Shown here: positions 1-12,494 of the stretch, one piece after another
How positions within the stretch are numbered: position 1 is the stretch's first letter
How the letters are laid out: each line of letters begins with the position of its first letter
Source of the DNA: Aphis gossypii
Lineage: Eukaryota > Arthropoda > Insecta > Hemiptera > Aphididae
Assembly: GCF_020184175.1 (NCBI RefSeq)
Contig: NC_065530.1
Span: 78,035,260-78,099,259, forward strand
Direction of reading: 5' to 3'
DNA: 64,000 nucleotides
Position numbers and translations under genes: made by a program
The notes under the pieces: model-generated
Told to the model about the DNA's origin: nothing
What the model saw: the letters and a program-made list of their open reading frames with translations, nothing else
The model's database searches: none

Positions 1-1646
1 ATATATCAGTATATGTATAATACATGTGGCCAAGCCATAGAGTAGGTAATATTTTCACAGACCACTGCTTACCCTTGCCTTGTATTAAATATAAAAAAAA
101 ATATATTAAAATATTTTAATTATAATATATTAATATGTTATTTTTATATATATTAAACTTAAATATTAAGTTAATGATTTTTGATAGCTGATAATAAAAA
201 AAAAAGTTAATTTAATTATGCCAACTTAATTTAGTTATTAGATAAAGAAAGCAATTTATCGATATGTACATAATTCTACTCAAATAAATAAAACTAAAAA
301 ATAATTTAACAAAATATACAAAATAAGTTAAATAATACATTTTTTATTATTTATTTTAAACTAAATAATTTTATTGTTCACATACAATTTATATAACATA
401 ATAATATTATATTGTAGGTTTTGTTAATCTTAAGCTTTAAGATTGCTGATACATTTTTTTTTTTTGAGAACAGTATATACAATTATTATCATCGGGTATT
501 TTTTAAGGTCGACAGGGCTATCAAAGTACTAAATGTAAATTAATAAATTCTTATAAAGTGGAATTTCCTGAAATCGTCTTCAATTGATTTTCTTTTAATA
601 CATTGTATAATGCTGTTTAAAATTGAATTTTTTTTATCTTTTATAACTAATAACTAATAATGTAAATGGTTATTTAAATTATATTTTAAGTGTCTGGAAT
701 TCGATGATTTTTATTGATTGTTTTTAATTGTTGGTATCTAATTTCTTTATGTATACTTTCAAAATTGAACTACATAAGTTAAACTATATTAAACTACCAA
801 GTTTTCAATTATTTTGTTATTTGTTTGAATTTAAGTTTGAATATTTTAGAAGTATGCATCAATATTTTAATACCTATCAACAGTTGTTACTGAACTATAT
901 TTCATATCATTAAGACGTTATATTATGCATTTACTTTTAGATAAGCTATATTATTTCTGTTACAATACACACTATTATTCAGCGGCGATCGCTTGATGTA
1001 GTTGCTGTATACAACATCGTAGTGTTAATGAAGTAGGTACTTATATTTTAACTGTGTATACTTTACTTTATGCTAATAAAAAAAAAAGAAAATTTGTCAC
1101 CAATTACATTTTACTTAGCCCTTAAGCTCTAGGGTGATTAAAAATCAAAAGTTTAAAAAACCTATGTAATGAGTCAGACATGTTAAAATAAGAAATCAAA
1201 ATACCATGTATACCTATTGCCTATACATGATGCCGTGTTCCCATTGAAATAAAAACATAATATGCATAATAAGTGAGACTTATAAACTAACTTCGGTTTT
1301 TGATTATATTTTTAAATAAATCTAAAATTAAAAATTGATAATCAATCGTAATTTCTTTAACCCAGTTTACTTTAGTTTTCAAAGGACGTGTCAACGAATA
1401 ATAAAGGTTCAATTTAAGTCATTTCACATTCAGCATTTGTATCCATAAAATTATTGTTCTTTTCTACTCAACCACGTGGTCGGTACAATTTTTGAATTTA
1501 TAGGTACACTTTTATATCATTGTATACATTTTTTTTATTTATACACCAATAGGCTGTGAAATTTTTATTTTTTTAACAATAAACTATTATAAAAATAATA
1601 TTCGAATAAAATAATATAGATATTATTGAACCCCATAATATAATAA
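1..1646. other. AT-rich intergenic DNA, no gene seen
   Basis: Very AT-rich sequence with many A or T runs. The longest open frame (728-913, +) encodes a low-complexity Phe/Tyr/Leu-rich peptide with no recognisable motif and no splice context, so I do not call it. No tRNA or repeat unit was recognised here. Confidence 0.6.
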
Positions 1647-1689
1647 CATAGAACACTATAGAAGCGACACTCACCCCTCCACTTTTATT
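1647..1689 (+). repeat. Outer inverted repeat, left copy (copy of NME5 3' flank)
   Basis: These 43 bases are the exact reverse complement of 3408-3450, which starts 14 bases beyond the NME5 stop codon. The match ends at 1689, the base where the left arm of the long palindrome begins. This copy therefore carries NME5 3'-flank sequence in the opposite orientation, about 1.8 kb from the gene. Confidence 0.9.
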
Positions 1690-2154
1690 CGAGGAACCCT
1701 TAATAAAAATACCTAACTGTTTTTTTTTTTTAATTGGCTTTTTTTTACGATTGATTTTTGAAAATCTGAGTGCTTCATATTAAGGTTTGATTTATAAGAC
1801 CCATTTCTTAAAATTTTCCTTGAATTTATATATTGACGTATTTACACCTTAAACTACTTAGTGCTATATATTTTTTTATTTATAGGAGAAAGATCGTTAG
1901 TTGACAATTGTTTCTTTTTGTAAAATTAATATTAATTTATTATGATATAAATAATAAATATAATGAAACTTCCATAATATAACAAAGTCACAGAAAGGGA
2001 CAAACAAAATCGTAATATAGAGGAATTCGTTTAATAGAATTACATTTTTTTTTTTACATAATTACATATTTCATATTCTATATAATGTATTAAAAAAATA
2101 AATAAAATATTTATTATATTTAGGTATCTATTTAATTTATTATCGAGAAATAAT
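1689..2154 (+). repeat. Left arm of long palindrome (about 466 bp)
   Basis: Read inward, this arm matches the reverse complement of 2292-2756 almost base for base, with only scattered substitutions and small length changes in A/T runs. The outer end is at tcgagg (1689-1694) and the inner end at gaaataat (about 2147-2154). No transposase frame and no clear target-site duplication are visible, so a foldback element or an inverted duplication are both possible. Confidence 0.93.
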
Positions 2155-2291
2155 ATAATAACTGTAAATAATGTATTATTTACAGTAATACGAATAAATT
2201 ATTCGATAACAAACCCGTTTTTTTAAAACGAAATCGAAACATTTTACAAAAAAGTAGTTAATAAAAAATAATAAACAAACGAAACTCACCA
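2155..2291. other. Spacer of the long palindrome
   Basis: 137-base AT-rich spacer between the two arms. It contains a smaller hairpin (tgtaaataatg against cattatttaca, around 2163-2187). No coding sequence. Confidence 0.7.
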
Positions 2292-2756
2292 ATTATTTCT
2301 CGATAATAAATTAAATAGATACCTAAATATAATAAATATTTAATTTATTTTTTTAATACATTATATAGAATATGAAATATGTAATTATGTAAAAAAAAAA
2401 TGTACCTAATTCTATTAAACGAATTCCTCTATATTACGATTTTGTTTGTCCCTTTCTGTGACTTTGTTATATTATGGAAGTTTCATTATATTTATTATTT
2501 ATATCATAATAAATTAATATTAATTTTACAAAAAGAAACAATTGTCAACTAACGATCTTTCTCCTACAAATAAAAATATATAGCACTAAGTAATTTAAGG
2601 TGTAAATACGTCAATATATAAATTCAAGGAAAATTTTAAGAAATGGGTCTTATAAATCAAACCTTAATATGAAGCACTCAGATTTTCAAAAATTAATCGT
2701 AAAAAAGCCAATTAAAAAAAAAAAACAGTTAGGTATTTTTATTAAGGGTTCCTCGA
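2292..2756 (-). repeat. Right arm of long palindrome (about 465 bp)
   Basis: Inverted partner of 1689-2154. The arm ends at cctcga (2751-2756); the next base outward no longer matches. The few differences between arms suggest a recent origin or gene conversion. Confidence 0.93.
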
Positions 2757-3407
2757 TTTATAATTACTATATGATAATAGTATTTATTTTAATTCAGTAC
2801 CTTAAAACACATGTTTAAAAAATAAACGAGCACTGGAGTTAACTTGCATTTGTAACGAATAATGGTTCAACTAATTTACTCGTAAATATACTTACAGGTT
2901 TTCATCTTTAGGAAAACGATAAAATGTTATTTTGTGTTGACCTTCCTTATTTTTGCAAATAACACAAATGTTCGGCATTTTGTAAAATTACAAAAAACAA
3001 GGTAAAAAATAATTGCAAAAAAACACATGTAAATAATCAAAAAGCGTAAAAAACAACCGTTCAGACCAGAGTACAAGACATGTGTCATCGAAATCGAATA
3101 CCGCAGTTCGCAATGTTGACAAAACAAACAATTAAATTTTTTAATTAACAGTGTGACCCATAAACATAAAAGACGGGGCGTATTGGTGGCGCTCCTGGCA
3201 AAAAATTTTGAGTGCGCCCTCCTAAAAAAAAAATTTCTAGGAAGAAGGGTTATACAAATCTTATTAAGTGGTAATATGCAGTGACATTTTTTAAAAAAAA
3301 AATTGGCGGGCTGATCTCGAGCAATGCATTTCGATGTTAAAAGTGTTCCGTTCGTATCATGCCTTACCGCCAAGCTTACATCATTCTTGTCGCTCCTAAA
3401 TGAAGAA
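2757..3407. other. 651-bp segment present only on the right side of the palindrome
   Basis: On the left side the 43-bp outer repeat abuts the palindrome arm directly. On the right side the same two blocks are separated by this segment. It was therefore inserted on the right or deleted on the left. It holds a low-quality open frame (2927-3373, -) with no motif. A GC-richer stretch at about 3175-3225 has a look I associate with transposon ends, but I cannot assign a family. Confidence 0.6.
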
Positions 3408-3450
3408 AATAAAAGTGGAGGGGTGAGTGTCGCTTCTATAGTGTTCTATG
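3408..3450 (-). repeat. Outer inverted repeat, right copy, in the NME5 3' flank
   Basis: Exact reverse complement of 1647-1689. It lies just downstream of the NME5 stop codon (3464-3466), so it is probably part of the 3' untranslated region. Confidence 0.9.
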
Positions 3451-3463
3451 ATAATAATATTCA

Positions 3464-4547
3464 CTATTTGCCCTTGGTTAACAACCAATTTCCAAACCAT
3501 CTTAACGGGTCTTGGGGTAGAATGTTGAACATTTCTGTCAGTCCTTCGGAAATCGTTGGCATCATGGTATCCTTTATGTACTGCACTACGTCGTCGTCTC
3601 CACTGTCTATGGTCGAATCCACTTTGCCTTCAGTTAAACACGATCGTATAAGATAATGATTAAATAATTAAAATAATAATAATATTAATAATGAATTGTA
3701 ACGCGTAGTCATGATAATATTATAGAATTCTGCAGTGCGTAATTGCGTACTATTTGGGAAAAAGAATTTTATTTCTCGTTCAGCTGCGGCCGGAGAATCG
3801 CTGCCGTGGAACGCGTTGGCTACTGGGTCTGGTCCTAGTTCCGTACCGTAAATGGCTCGCAGACTGACCGGAAACAAACGTTTAGCGCGAGAAACGTTTG
3901 CCGGCCCAATCAGTCGCAGCCATTCTTCGACGCAATTTCTTTTGGACAACACGTACACCACTATTGGGACCTCGGACATGTGATCGACAAGTTTGGCGAA
4001 GTATGGAGCCAGCGCATGCTCGTCGTAGAACTCCGCTGCCTGATCTCGGGATAAGCGTAACACTGCTTTCTATTAAACGATATAATGGTGAGTATGGTGC
4101 GGGTGACTTAAAATTACAATATTATTGTTAATTTTTATTTACCTACTATATTTTGATAGATTTAAATGCGAGATATTGGATTAAGTTATTTTACTTAGAG
4201 CCCTCCCCTTAAATTCACCATTATCTATGTGAAAAGAGCGCATCACAAACCTCTTTGATGATAAATCCATTTTGCGCCATTATGCATTCCACCTTGTACA
4301 TTAGATTGGCGATTTCTGGTTTGATGATGGCCAACGTACATTGGAACGCTCGGTCTCTGTCATCTTCGTCTTCATTGAAAAACGACACATCGGAAAGTGA
4401 GACCGGAAGTATTTCATGGCTTGAGACGAGATCGTATGCAGTGTTTTGCTGTTCCGCGATTGTGGAGCAAACCGACGATGATGACCACGACTGTTCGCGT
4501 CCGGGTAGTGATCTCGTGCCCAGCGAGTCGGAGCCGTCTCGAAACAT
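3464..4547 (-). CDS. NME5: NME5-type nucleoside diphosphate kinase homologue, 3 exons
   Basis: Predicted exons (minus strand) are 4547-4251, 4069-3751 and 3627-3464. Phases join exactly (0, then 1) and give 259 residues. Residues 1-66 are a Ser-rich leader ending in an acidic run (DEDEDDRDR). The NDPK domain starts about residue 70 with TLAIIKPEI, continues with LRLSRDQ, GPANVSRAK and SLRAIYGT, and has the active-site motif NAFHGSDS with His187. Residues 221-259 (QYIKDTMMPTISEGLTEM to WLLTKGK) form the DPY-30-like motif that follows the kinase domain in NME5 and separates it from NME6. Human NME5 is about 212 residues; the difference is mainly the N-terminal leader. Three or four extra residues (ELGPDPVA region) precede the active-site motif. 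The ATG at 4547 is the first in the frame; the frame also extends upstream without ATG. NME5/RSP23 proteins are known from radial spokes and sperm or ciliary axonemes. Kinase activity in this protein is inferred only. Confidence 0.93.
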
Positions 4548-4597
4548 ATTCAAATCGTTGATTTTTCGTTATTAACGATTTACACTCGATCAATGAC

Positions 4598-4612
4598 GTT
4601 TGCCGTGGTGGC
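4598..4612 (+). promoter_or_regulatory. Possible RFX X-box-like site upstream of NME5
   Basis: The sequence tttgccgtggtggc resembles the RFX consensus (imperfect inverted half-sites around a 2-base spacer, about 10 of 12 positions). It lies about 50-65 bases upstream of the NME5 ATG, a position common for X-boxes of ciliary genes. The match is imperfect and could be chance. Confidence 0.3.
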
Positions 4613-6070
4613 GGCGAATAAGTCGTGGAATTGTTGTTTGTTGACAGATCGCTATGCCACGACGTATTCGTCGATTTAGAATAAACGCGTTAGAAATAAA
4701 CAGCAACGATAACGCCTATATTCGTGAGTATTTTTTAATTTCAGATAATCAGATGGGTACTGAGATACACATAAAATATCTAGCTATATAATTCATGCTA
4801 ATCATATTGTCGATGCTTATGTATAAAGGTATTATGTAGATATTTATTTACGGAAGAAATTGTTTGTAATGTCAACATTGTCACCGGTTGTAGCGGTACA
4901 TACCGGCCTTAAGGATCTAAAAACAAAGGTCCCTGTAAAACTGTTATGTTTTAGATGTACCTACTTATGCTGATCGACTTATCAGCTATCGGTTATTATT
5001 TTTTTGATGAATTTATACAAAAATTGTTTATTGCTATTTGTTGTTTCAAATTACTTACAAATAATAGTTATTGTACCATATATGATTTTTTTTGGATGGT
5101 TAGATTAAAATATTTTTGTCCGATGCTTCAGCTGCATCTAAGGACCTAGAATTCTAGGTTTATGCAACCCTAGGTCGAGTTCACGATCGCGCGCACGCCT
5201 ATAAATAATAATATAATACGGTGACTTTGAAAACGAGAAATAATAATATAATATGTGATAGGTAATGCGATGTGAGTATAGTCGCCCGTCATCGTTGAAT
5301 TGCCTCGTGGAAAACGCCCGGAGCACAACGTTGCAATTAAACTCGTCCGCACGCGGCAGAGGGCTCGAGCGAGAGAGAGAGAAATAATAGGTTATACCAT
5401 ATAATATATTATATTGCGCACGTATGTGGAGAGATCGTCGAGTTTCCCAACAACCACCACACCTATCAGTGTATATTATGCAAATTCTGTCGTAAATATG
5501 GAAATTATCGGGAATAATATGTGCAGCGCGCGCGAATATGCGTTCCATTAAAAATTGCGACGAGCAAAGTGAAATAATTGTTTTTGATACAGACCTGCAG
5601 GAGCGTATAGTTACGAGTGCATACATTATATTATGTGCTAATAAAATCATATAGTACGACGACTCGGTACAGTGTATTAAAAATATAATTATTACAGGCC
5701 TATATACAGGCTTATTACAGTACCTACATAATATACATTTTCAATATATAGCACTGCACGCGGACGTATAAAACATATTAATATTATGGACGTGTTTGGC
5801 CGCCGGTCATCGATCGATAATGCTCGAGACACCTATTTGATTGCCTTTGACGCGACGTGCGTAATGCAATCATTTTCCGTCATGCCGTTATGCAATGTTG
5901 CGGGACGGTTTGCTGTTATCAGATTTTCGGTATCCGCGATTAATATTAAACGAAAAATGCTCTATAACATTGTACGCCTACCTACAATGTTCGTTGGAAA
6001 TAGAGCGACAAAGTGGTCCGCCAGCCTGGCATCTCAAATTCTATATTTTAAAGTTTTAAACGCACTTTAA
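4613..6070. other. NME5 upstream DNA and CpG-rich block with GAGA tract
   Basis: 4,613-4,720 is GC-richer and probably holds the NME5 promoter. 4,720-5,110 is AT-rich. 5,150-5,900 is CpG-rich with a GAGA tract at 5,371-5,382. Open frames here (5138-5650 -, 5786-6070 +) have no motif and overlap others, as expected from open GC-richer noncoding DNA. Confidence 0.45.
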
Positions 6071-7950
6071 AAAAAAAAAAAAATTCAAAATTGGTAACTC
6101 AATATTCTTTTACAGTAGGTACACAGTTATATTCGAAGAGTTACAACTTATAATATTAATTTGTACATTTCGTTGTGTTTTTCAATATAGATGCCTATTA
6201 CAGAATGATTTTTCAAGTCTCACCCCCTCCCTATTTTTTTTAAGATGCCTAAAATTCTAATCAAATTTTGAAATATCGAGTTAAGATTTGGGTTAGAAAT
6301 TTTTAATTTTCGGTTATAAATTGTTACTTATTGAATAAGTACTAATGAATAATGGTTTTAAAAGGTATAAATTAAACATTTTAAATTTTAGTTGCTAGTA
6401 AAACGATAGCCCAGAATACCAAAAAATAAAAATATTAATTTTGGTAACATAAGATCAGGGTTAGTTTTTTTTAAATAATACAAAATAACGTTTTTTAAAT
6501 TTATATCTGTACTTGGTTTCAAGTATAACATATAGTTTCATGAGTAAATTATAAACTATGCATTACTTTAAAAATACCTTCAATTTAAATTTAAATTATA
6601 AGAGATTAATAGAATCAAAAATATTGCTGTTTTTAGATTCTAAGTGGAGCGATAAATGTATTAATTGTTTTTTTTGTATATTAGCACATGATAAGTTGTC
6701 GATAAAATGCTATTATTTTCCAAAATGGAGATGGTGGATATCAAATAATTGAATCTAGTTAGTATTTTTAAAAGGTCAAACTTAAGAATTCCCAATGGAT
6801 TTAATTCAAAGCTCCTCATTAGTTGTTTCTCCTATTTCTTAATTAAAAAATATTAAAAATCAATTTTCATAATATTTTTTTTATAATCGTTTAAAATTGG
6901 AATTTTTATAAAATTCATAAAAACTTTTGTTTTTGTTTTTAAATTTTGAAGTTCATTATAACATTTTTCATAAGTAGTTTAAAATGAAATCATAAAATCT
7001 AAAAAATGTTTAAAGGCAATTATTTTTCATCGACATGAAATTTTAAGTTTCAATTTGGATGAAATTGCTTATTTAAACGATAAATATTGATATGTTAAGT
7101 ATTTGTCAATGACTTAAAACATTATTCGTGAGAACTTAAACTTATATGTATAAATGTATTTATTTATTTTATTTTACTATACATTTTATTATACGGAATA
7201 ACATTTTTATTTAGTTTACAATATTTACTGTTTTACGGTATTTATAGAAATATATTTTAAAATTTTACATTAAATAGCATAAATATATACTTTTATAATA
7301 ACTAAATACTATAATAATATAATAAATGCATAATTTTCGAAAAAAAATTGTATCGTCCTATTATAATACTTAAAGTAAAATAAATGACTTTAATATCAAA
7401 TAAACATAATATCACTTAGTTATAGGTATAGGCTGATAGACTGTTTCAGCACAGAATAACTTTTTATATAAAAATATAAAATACAATTTTTTTATAAATA
7501 TATTATTGAATTCAAATTTAAGTAATTCAACACATTTATAAGTAATAAATAATAATAATAGTGACTCGCCATTCAATGTATAGCGGAGCGTTACTCACTT
7601 AACAATTTTTTTTTTTAAATGTCGATTAAAATGTTTTAAACATTGATTGGAACACATTCCAAGCCTGCATTTGATATTCAAACTTATAACATAGGTAACT
7701 ATTTACATAGAGTTAATTTTTTTATTTTACACTCTACAGTGTGATGTTGTTTAATACAATAAAAAATACAATAAATTATAGAAACGAATAATGTAATATT
7801 ATTATCTTCGAACGTGACACAATGAAGTAAATTAAAAAAGATAGACTCTCATAAAAAATCTCTGTATTCATGGGTAACGAATAACGATATTATTATAGGG
7901 GCGCTATTATTTGAGAAAATTATATCTGAAATATAACATATTTAATATTT
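6071..7950. other. AT-rich intergenic DNA with a dispersed repeat
   Basis: Strongly AT-rich. Apart from the repeat fragment at 6,631-6,660 and a diverged AT-rich body that may extend to about 7,080, I see no gene or structured element. Confidence 0.5.
6631..6660 (+). repeat. Dispersed repeat fragment, copy A (agtggagcgat core)
   Basis: Contains ttagattctaagtggagcga. The same core with similar flanks occurs at 39,376-39,420 (+) and, inverted, at 31,221-31,254. I have the impression that this motif is frequent in aphid genomes, but I cannot test that here. Confidence 0.5.
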
Positions 7951-10210
7951 ATATACCTTCGGAACAATACCGTGGTTGGGGTTGAGAACGCCCCGTTGAT
8001 ATTAAAGTATTATGAATATTGACCGTGAAGTGTTTAGTGACCGGTCGTTTGTCACCGCAGTTCCGGTCATAGATAAAAAATTATGGTTCCGGTATAAACA
8101 CTGAATTCAGTGCGAACGTTGGTCGGAGGCCATAAAAGTCTCAAAGTATCGTTCTCCCTCCATCATTGATGACGTATTCTCCAGAGGCTTATCATCTTTC
8201 GGTCGGCAAGCTACGCCACTTCTCCACCAGAGAAGGGGGTTAAAGTCTGACATATTTTACGCTCTCAGAGCACAACGCCGCAAGTTTGCATATCGCCCAA
8301 ATTGACCGCGTTCGTCGCGATATAATAACGCCCCAGGTCAGCAACAGACAGGACGTGAAACCTCGTTATTTTTTACGGATTCCGGACCCGATTTTACGAT
8401 ACGACCGTAAACCATTACGAACTGATTTGCCATATTGAAAAATCCCATTGAAAAGAAAAACCGACAAAAAAATAAATATGGGATTGAGGGTGCGGATTAT
8501 GAGATCATACCGGCACGAGGTTTTCCGCTTTATTGTAATAACAATGTATATATATGTAACACTGATTTATTTATGGACGAAAATAACGACTTTAGAAAAA
8601 ATAAAAATAACCACGGTTTATGGACAACATATTTATTGACCCAGCGCGACGTCCCTGTGAAATTTTTTTGCCTTAGAGTTCCGTTTCCGTGCCGCAGCAG
8701 ATTTTTCGAATATCTGCGTGTTACGAAACTCATATTTTTTATATAGCTGTTCATAATATGATCAGTGATCACATTCGATAGTGGGACGGGGCTAATTAAA
8801 TATTTTCCAATATTATACATTGTCGGAACTGTCGGAACTATACCTGATTTTCATTTAGTTTTAAAATTATTAAGATTCGACCAAATATTGGGTATAGCTG
8901 ACTAAAGTACATATAATTATCATTCCAGGTCTCTTTAAACAACTTAGATAGGTATTGAATAACAATTATTTATTTTTAAATAAGTATTAGCTTGTTTAAT
9001 ATATTTTTCACTGTATTACAAAAAACATTCTAAATTCCTAATACAATATATTAAATAACAATAAGTAAAACAAACACAATATCATGTAGGTTTCAATTTA
9101 TATTATTTTAAAATTATTTTTCTTGTTCTACATACTTATAAATATGTTACTATAGCAGTGTATAGGGTACTAGGTACACATTGAAAGTTGAAACAAACGT
9201 TTATCTATTGTAGCGTAGGTCCTAACGAATAGTCTGTTTTACAAATATAAATGACGCGCATCAAGAGTTTGTAAAAATTGGGAACAAAAAACGGACATGT
9301 GCGTTCGCGACCCAGTTCAAGCTCGTTCGGACTTATAAAACATTTTCCGGACAGCAAATTGTTCCCGTAAAAGCCTATCGGTGGGATTAATGTATATACA
9401 TTAATATACGTTTCCCCTCGCCATTTCTGCGCGCGTAATAAAATATTTAAAACGAGCGTCCTGTGTTTTATATTACGTTTATTCATATTCGGCTATAAAT
9501 ATATATATATATGTATGTGTGTATGTAATACTGGTCGGTGTTGTAGCACTGACTGTTGCAGGAACGGTTTTATATTTTCTGAATATTCCCGCGACGTTCC
9601 GACACACTAAACGTACATAATAGTGTATAACTATAAAACACAAAGCCGATTCAGGTGCATGTACGCGCGTATATTATATTGACGACCCGAGGAGCGTTTA
9701 CTACCGGAATAGCATACGATAAAATAGTATATACGTATATCGGTTTACGCGTATTTATATATATATATATATATGTATATAATATAGGTCGTTTAATCTA
9801 CGGCTCGTAAAACTAGACGAGCGTCGGTCGCGCACTAATCGCGATTTACGGCATTTAATCGAAATCCGAAAAGGCCACCGCGTTGCAGTGGCATCGGACT
9901 TCCGGTGTGGACACGTATACAGATGAGAGAGAGAGAGAGAGAGAATGAGAGAAACGACGCCAATAACAGTAACAATAAACGCCACTGCACATAGTCGACC
10001 CCGCACGCGCGACACGGTACGTTTGTTTTAATTGTTTTGGCCGCAATGGAATTATAAACACGGCAAAGGCGTTACGGTACCGTTCCCTCTGCAAATGTGT
10101 GTATATATAGTTATATTGGATATTGTAGGTATATATTATATTGAATATAGTCGTGGGCGAAAATCGTATTATCATTATTATATTGTTATTATATAACGCA
10201 GGGCGAATCA
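7951..10210. other. CpG-rich blocks, no confirmed gene
   Basis: 7,960-8,760 and 9,190-10,210 are rich in CpG; the DNA between is AT-rich. A 93-codon ATG frame at 9205-9486 (-) and a 103-codon frame at 8435-8746 (+, opening with TTG) have no motif, splice context or convincing codon pattern. Low-complexity tracts include (TA)n at about 9,757-9,775 and (GA)n at 9,925-9,944. Confidence 0.45.
9925..9944 (+). repeat. (GA)10 tract in a CpG-rich block
   Basis: Uninterrupted GA dinucleotides directly after agat. It could serve as a GAGA-factor or CLAMP-type site if transcribed DNA lies nearby, but function is not shown. Confidence 0.8.
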
Positions 10211-11622
10211 TCAAACACGTTCAGCTCCCCTATTTTTTCGTTCGTTAATGATTTTACCAAAATTCTGATTTTTGGAATATTTTAAAATTAACGTATTATT
10301 TTCAAAATGTTGAGATTTGTTTCTACATAACGAGTGTTTTTTTGAGATATATTATAATTCCATTAAAATACGAACCCCCGGTTTTACTGTGAATTATTAA
10401 TTCGTATTTTTTATTTTGCAAAATTTATATTGCACTTGATTAACAATTTGAATCGAGTATAGTGTTTCAGTTATTAAAAAGTTAATGTTAGAGATAATAA
10501 TTTAAAAATAAAAGTTTATGTAAATATAAAAATAGAAGTAGTAGGTATATAGTATATTTGACTTAGAATTTATATTATATACTATTGTACTACATTTATG
10601 AATTATAATTTATTGATATTGGTAATTTCATATAAATTAATATACCTTTCATTTTATATTATCATCCCATAAATTCATTATCATGGACCTACTACTTACA
10701 TTTTATATTATCCACTGTATAATATAACTTATTATAAAAAAGAGGTGTTGTAATTTGATAAACAGGAGTTTGGGTTTCCATAAAAAGTATCATTAAATAG
10801 TTAAAAAAATGTTAAAAATTTGAAAATTTAGTTACTAAGTATAATTAAAAATTCTAAAGATAAGTTTTTGAATAGTTGCGTTATTATGGAAAAACATTAG
10901 ATTAAATCAACATGCTTGGTGAATCTCATCCAGTATAATTATAGGTACATATTGTATAAAAGAGTATTTTATTTTTTATTGTGATAGAGTTATTATTTTT
11001 AACAAAAACTGAAACGTACAGGTACATCGATTTGAAATGTCATACCACGTCGAAAACCGTTGGTGTTTAATTTTTTTCAAATTATTTAATGAAATTTAAC
11101 TACATTATAGCAATAGTTAGGTATTTTATGTATATTTTAATAAAAAAGTATCGATGAAACAAAAAAAAATCTTTTAACGGGACCATTATAAAAATGATCA
11201 CTGAAATTGTGTAATATAGGTAAAAATGTATATTTAAAAACTAAAAGTTAATATTAATAAAATATATTATTATGTATCTACTTTTGCAGATTCGAAGTAT
11301 GTTTTAAAGAGACATCTTCTTTTAGTCGAAAAATAGTTTATTTAAAATATAAACTAATATTTGTTACTTATTGTTAGAGAAGCAGTAGACTGAAAGAGAA
11401 ATTTTGAAAGAAGTAAATGATAATAAATAAATTAACCTATTTAAGTTTTTAAAGTTTAAATAGGTCGAAAATCGTAATATTAATGTTATTAATGCATAAT
11501 AAAGTTTAACTCAAATAGTGCTCAAAGCTTTGTTGACCCAACCTAATATGAGTAATATGACAGATAAAAATGTATTCTGAATAATAAATCAAACAAAAAG
11601 TATACGTATATACTCGTATATA
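10211..11622. other. AT-rich intergenic DNA, no gene seen
   Basis: Long AT-rich stretch with only short low-complexity frames. No repeats other than A/T runs were recognised. Confidence 0.6.
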
Positions 11623-12494
11623 TATAAAAATAATAATAAAAACTAAAAAGTAAACTTCATTTAGTATAATATTATAATGACAGTGCATTTCCATCAAAAT
11701 AATATACATACGCAGAATGAAGCATCCTATAAAAATCTACGAAGAGACCATTAATTAAAACCAACATATGGAATTACGTTGAAGATAATAATTTTTATTA
11801 ATACAACTTACTTCAACGTTTAATGTATAAAATATATTATATTGTGTCGCGTTTTAAAAGAATCGCGTCGGAGGTTTACGGATGCTATTGTGAAATATGC
11901 ACTCGACAATAACTCTATACGGAATAATACACACGAAGTATTATATTTTTTCGAAATTTCATTTTGTTATTTCTATTTTATATTCGGGTACCTATGTCCT
12001 ATATACAATGTGTGTGTGTGTGTGTGTATATATACAAACAACAATGGCCGTATAAAAATAATAATAAAAACTAAAAAGTAAACTTCATTTAGTATAATAT
12101 TATAATGACAGTACATTTCCATCAAAATAATATACATACGCAGAATGAAGCATCCTATAAAAATCTACGAAGAGACCATTAATTAAAACCAACATACGGA
12201 ATTACGTTGAAGATAATAATTTTTATTAATACAACTTACTTCAACGTTTAATGTATAAAATATATTATATTGTGTCGCGTTTTAAAAGAATCGCGTCGGA
12301 GGTTTACGGATGCTATTGTGAAATATGCACTCGACAATAACTCTATACGGAATAATACACACGAAGTATTATATTTTTTCGAAATTTCATTTTGTTATTT
12401 CTATTTTATATTCGGGTACCTATGTCCTATATACAATGTGTGTGTGTGTGTGTGTATATATACAAACAACAATGGCCGTATAAAAATAATAATA
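11623..12494 (+). repeat. Recent tandem duplication, 428-bp unit, two copies
   Basis: Copy 1 is 11,623-12,050 and copy 2 is 12,051-12,478, followed by 16 more matching bases. I saw only two base differences (11,685 g against 12,113 a; 11,769 t against 12,197 c). The TG microsatellite inside each unit (about 12,009-12,027 and its partner) has the same length. Each unit holds the same 75-codon frame (11842 and 12270, +), opening with a non-ATG codon and full of low complexity; I do not call it a gene. Confidence 0.95.

Noticed and set aside
1689..2756. Palindrome as a complete DNA transposon
   Set aside because: No transposase frame lies inside, and I could not find a convincing target-site duplication. 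A non-autonomous foldback element remains possible, but the link to the NME5 3' flank points to an inverted duplication.
3324..3656. 110-codon plus-strand frame over the NME5 3' end
   Set aside because: It overlaps the last NME5 exon antisense; the minus strand there encodes the clear DPY-30-like motif. A donor-like ggggtgagt lies in it, but there is no other support.
8435..8746. 103-codon plus-strand frame
   Set aside because: It begins with TTG rather than ATG, overlaps open frames on both strands and has no motif.
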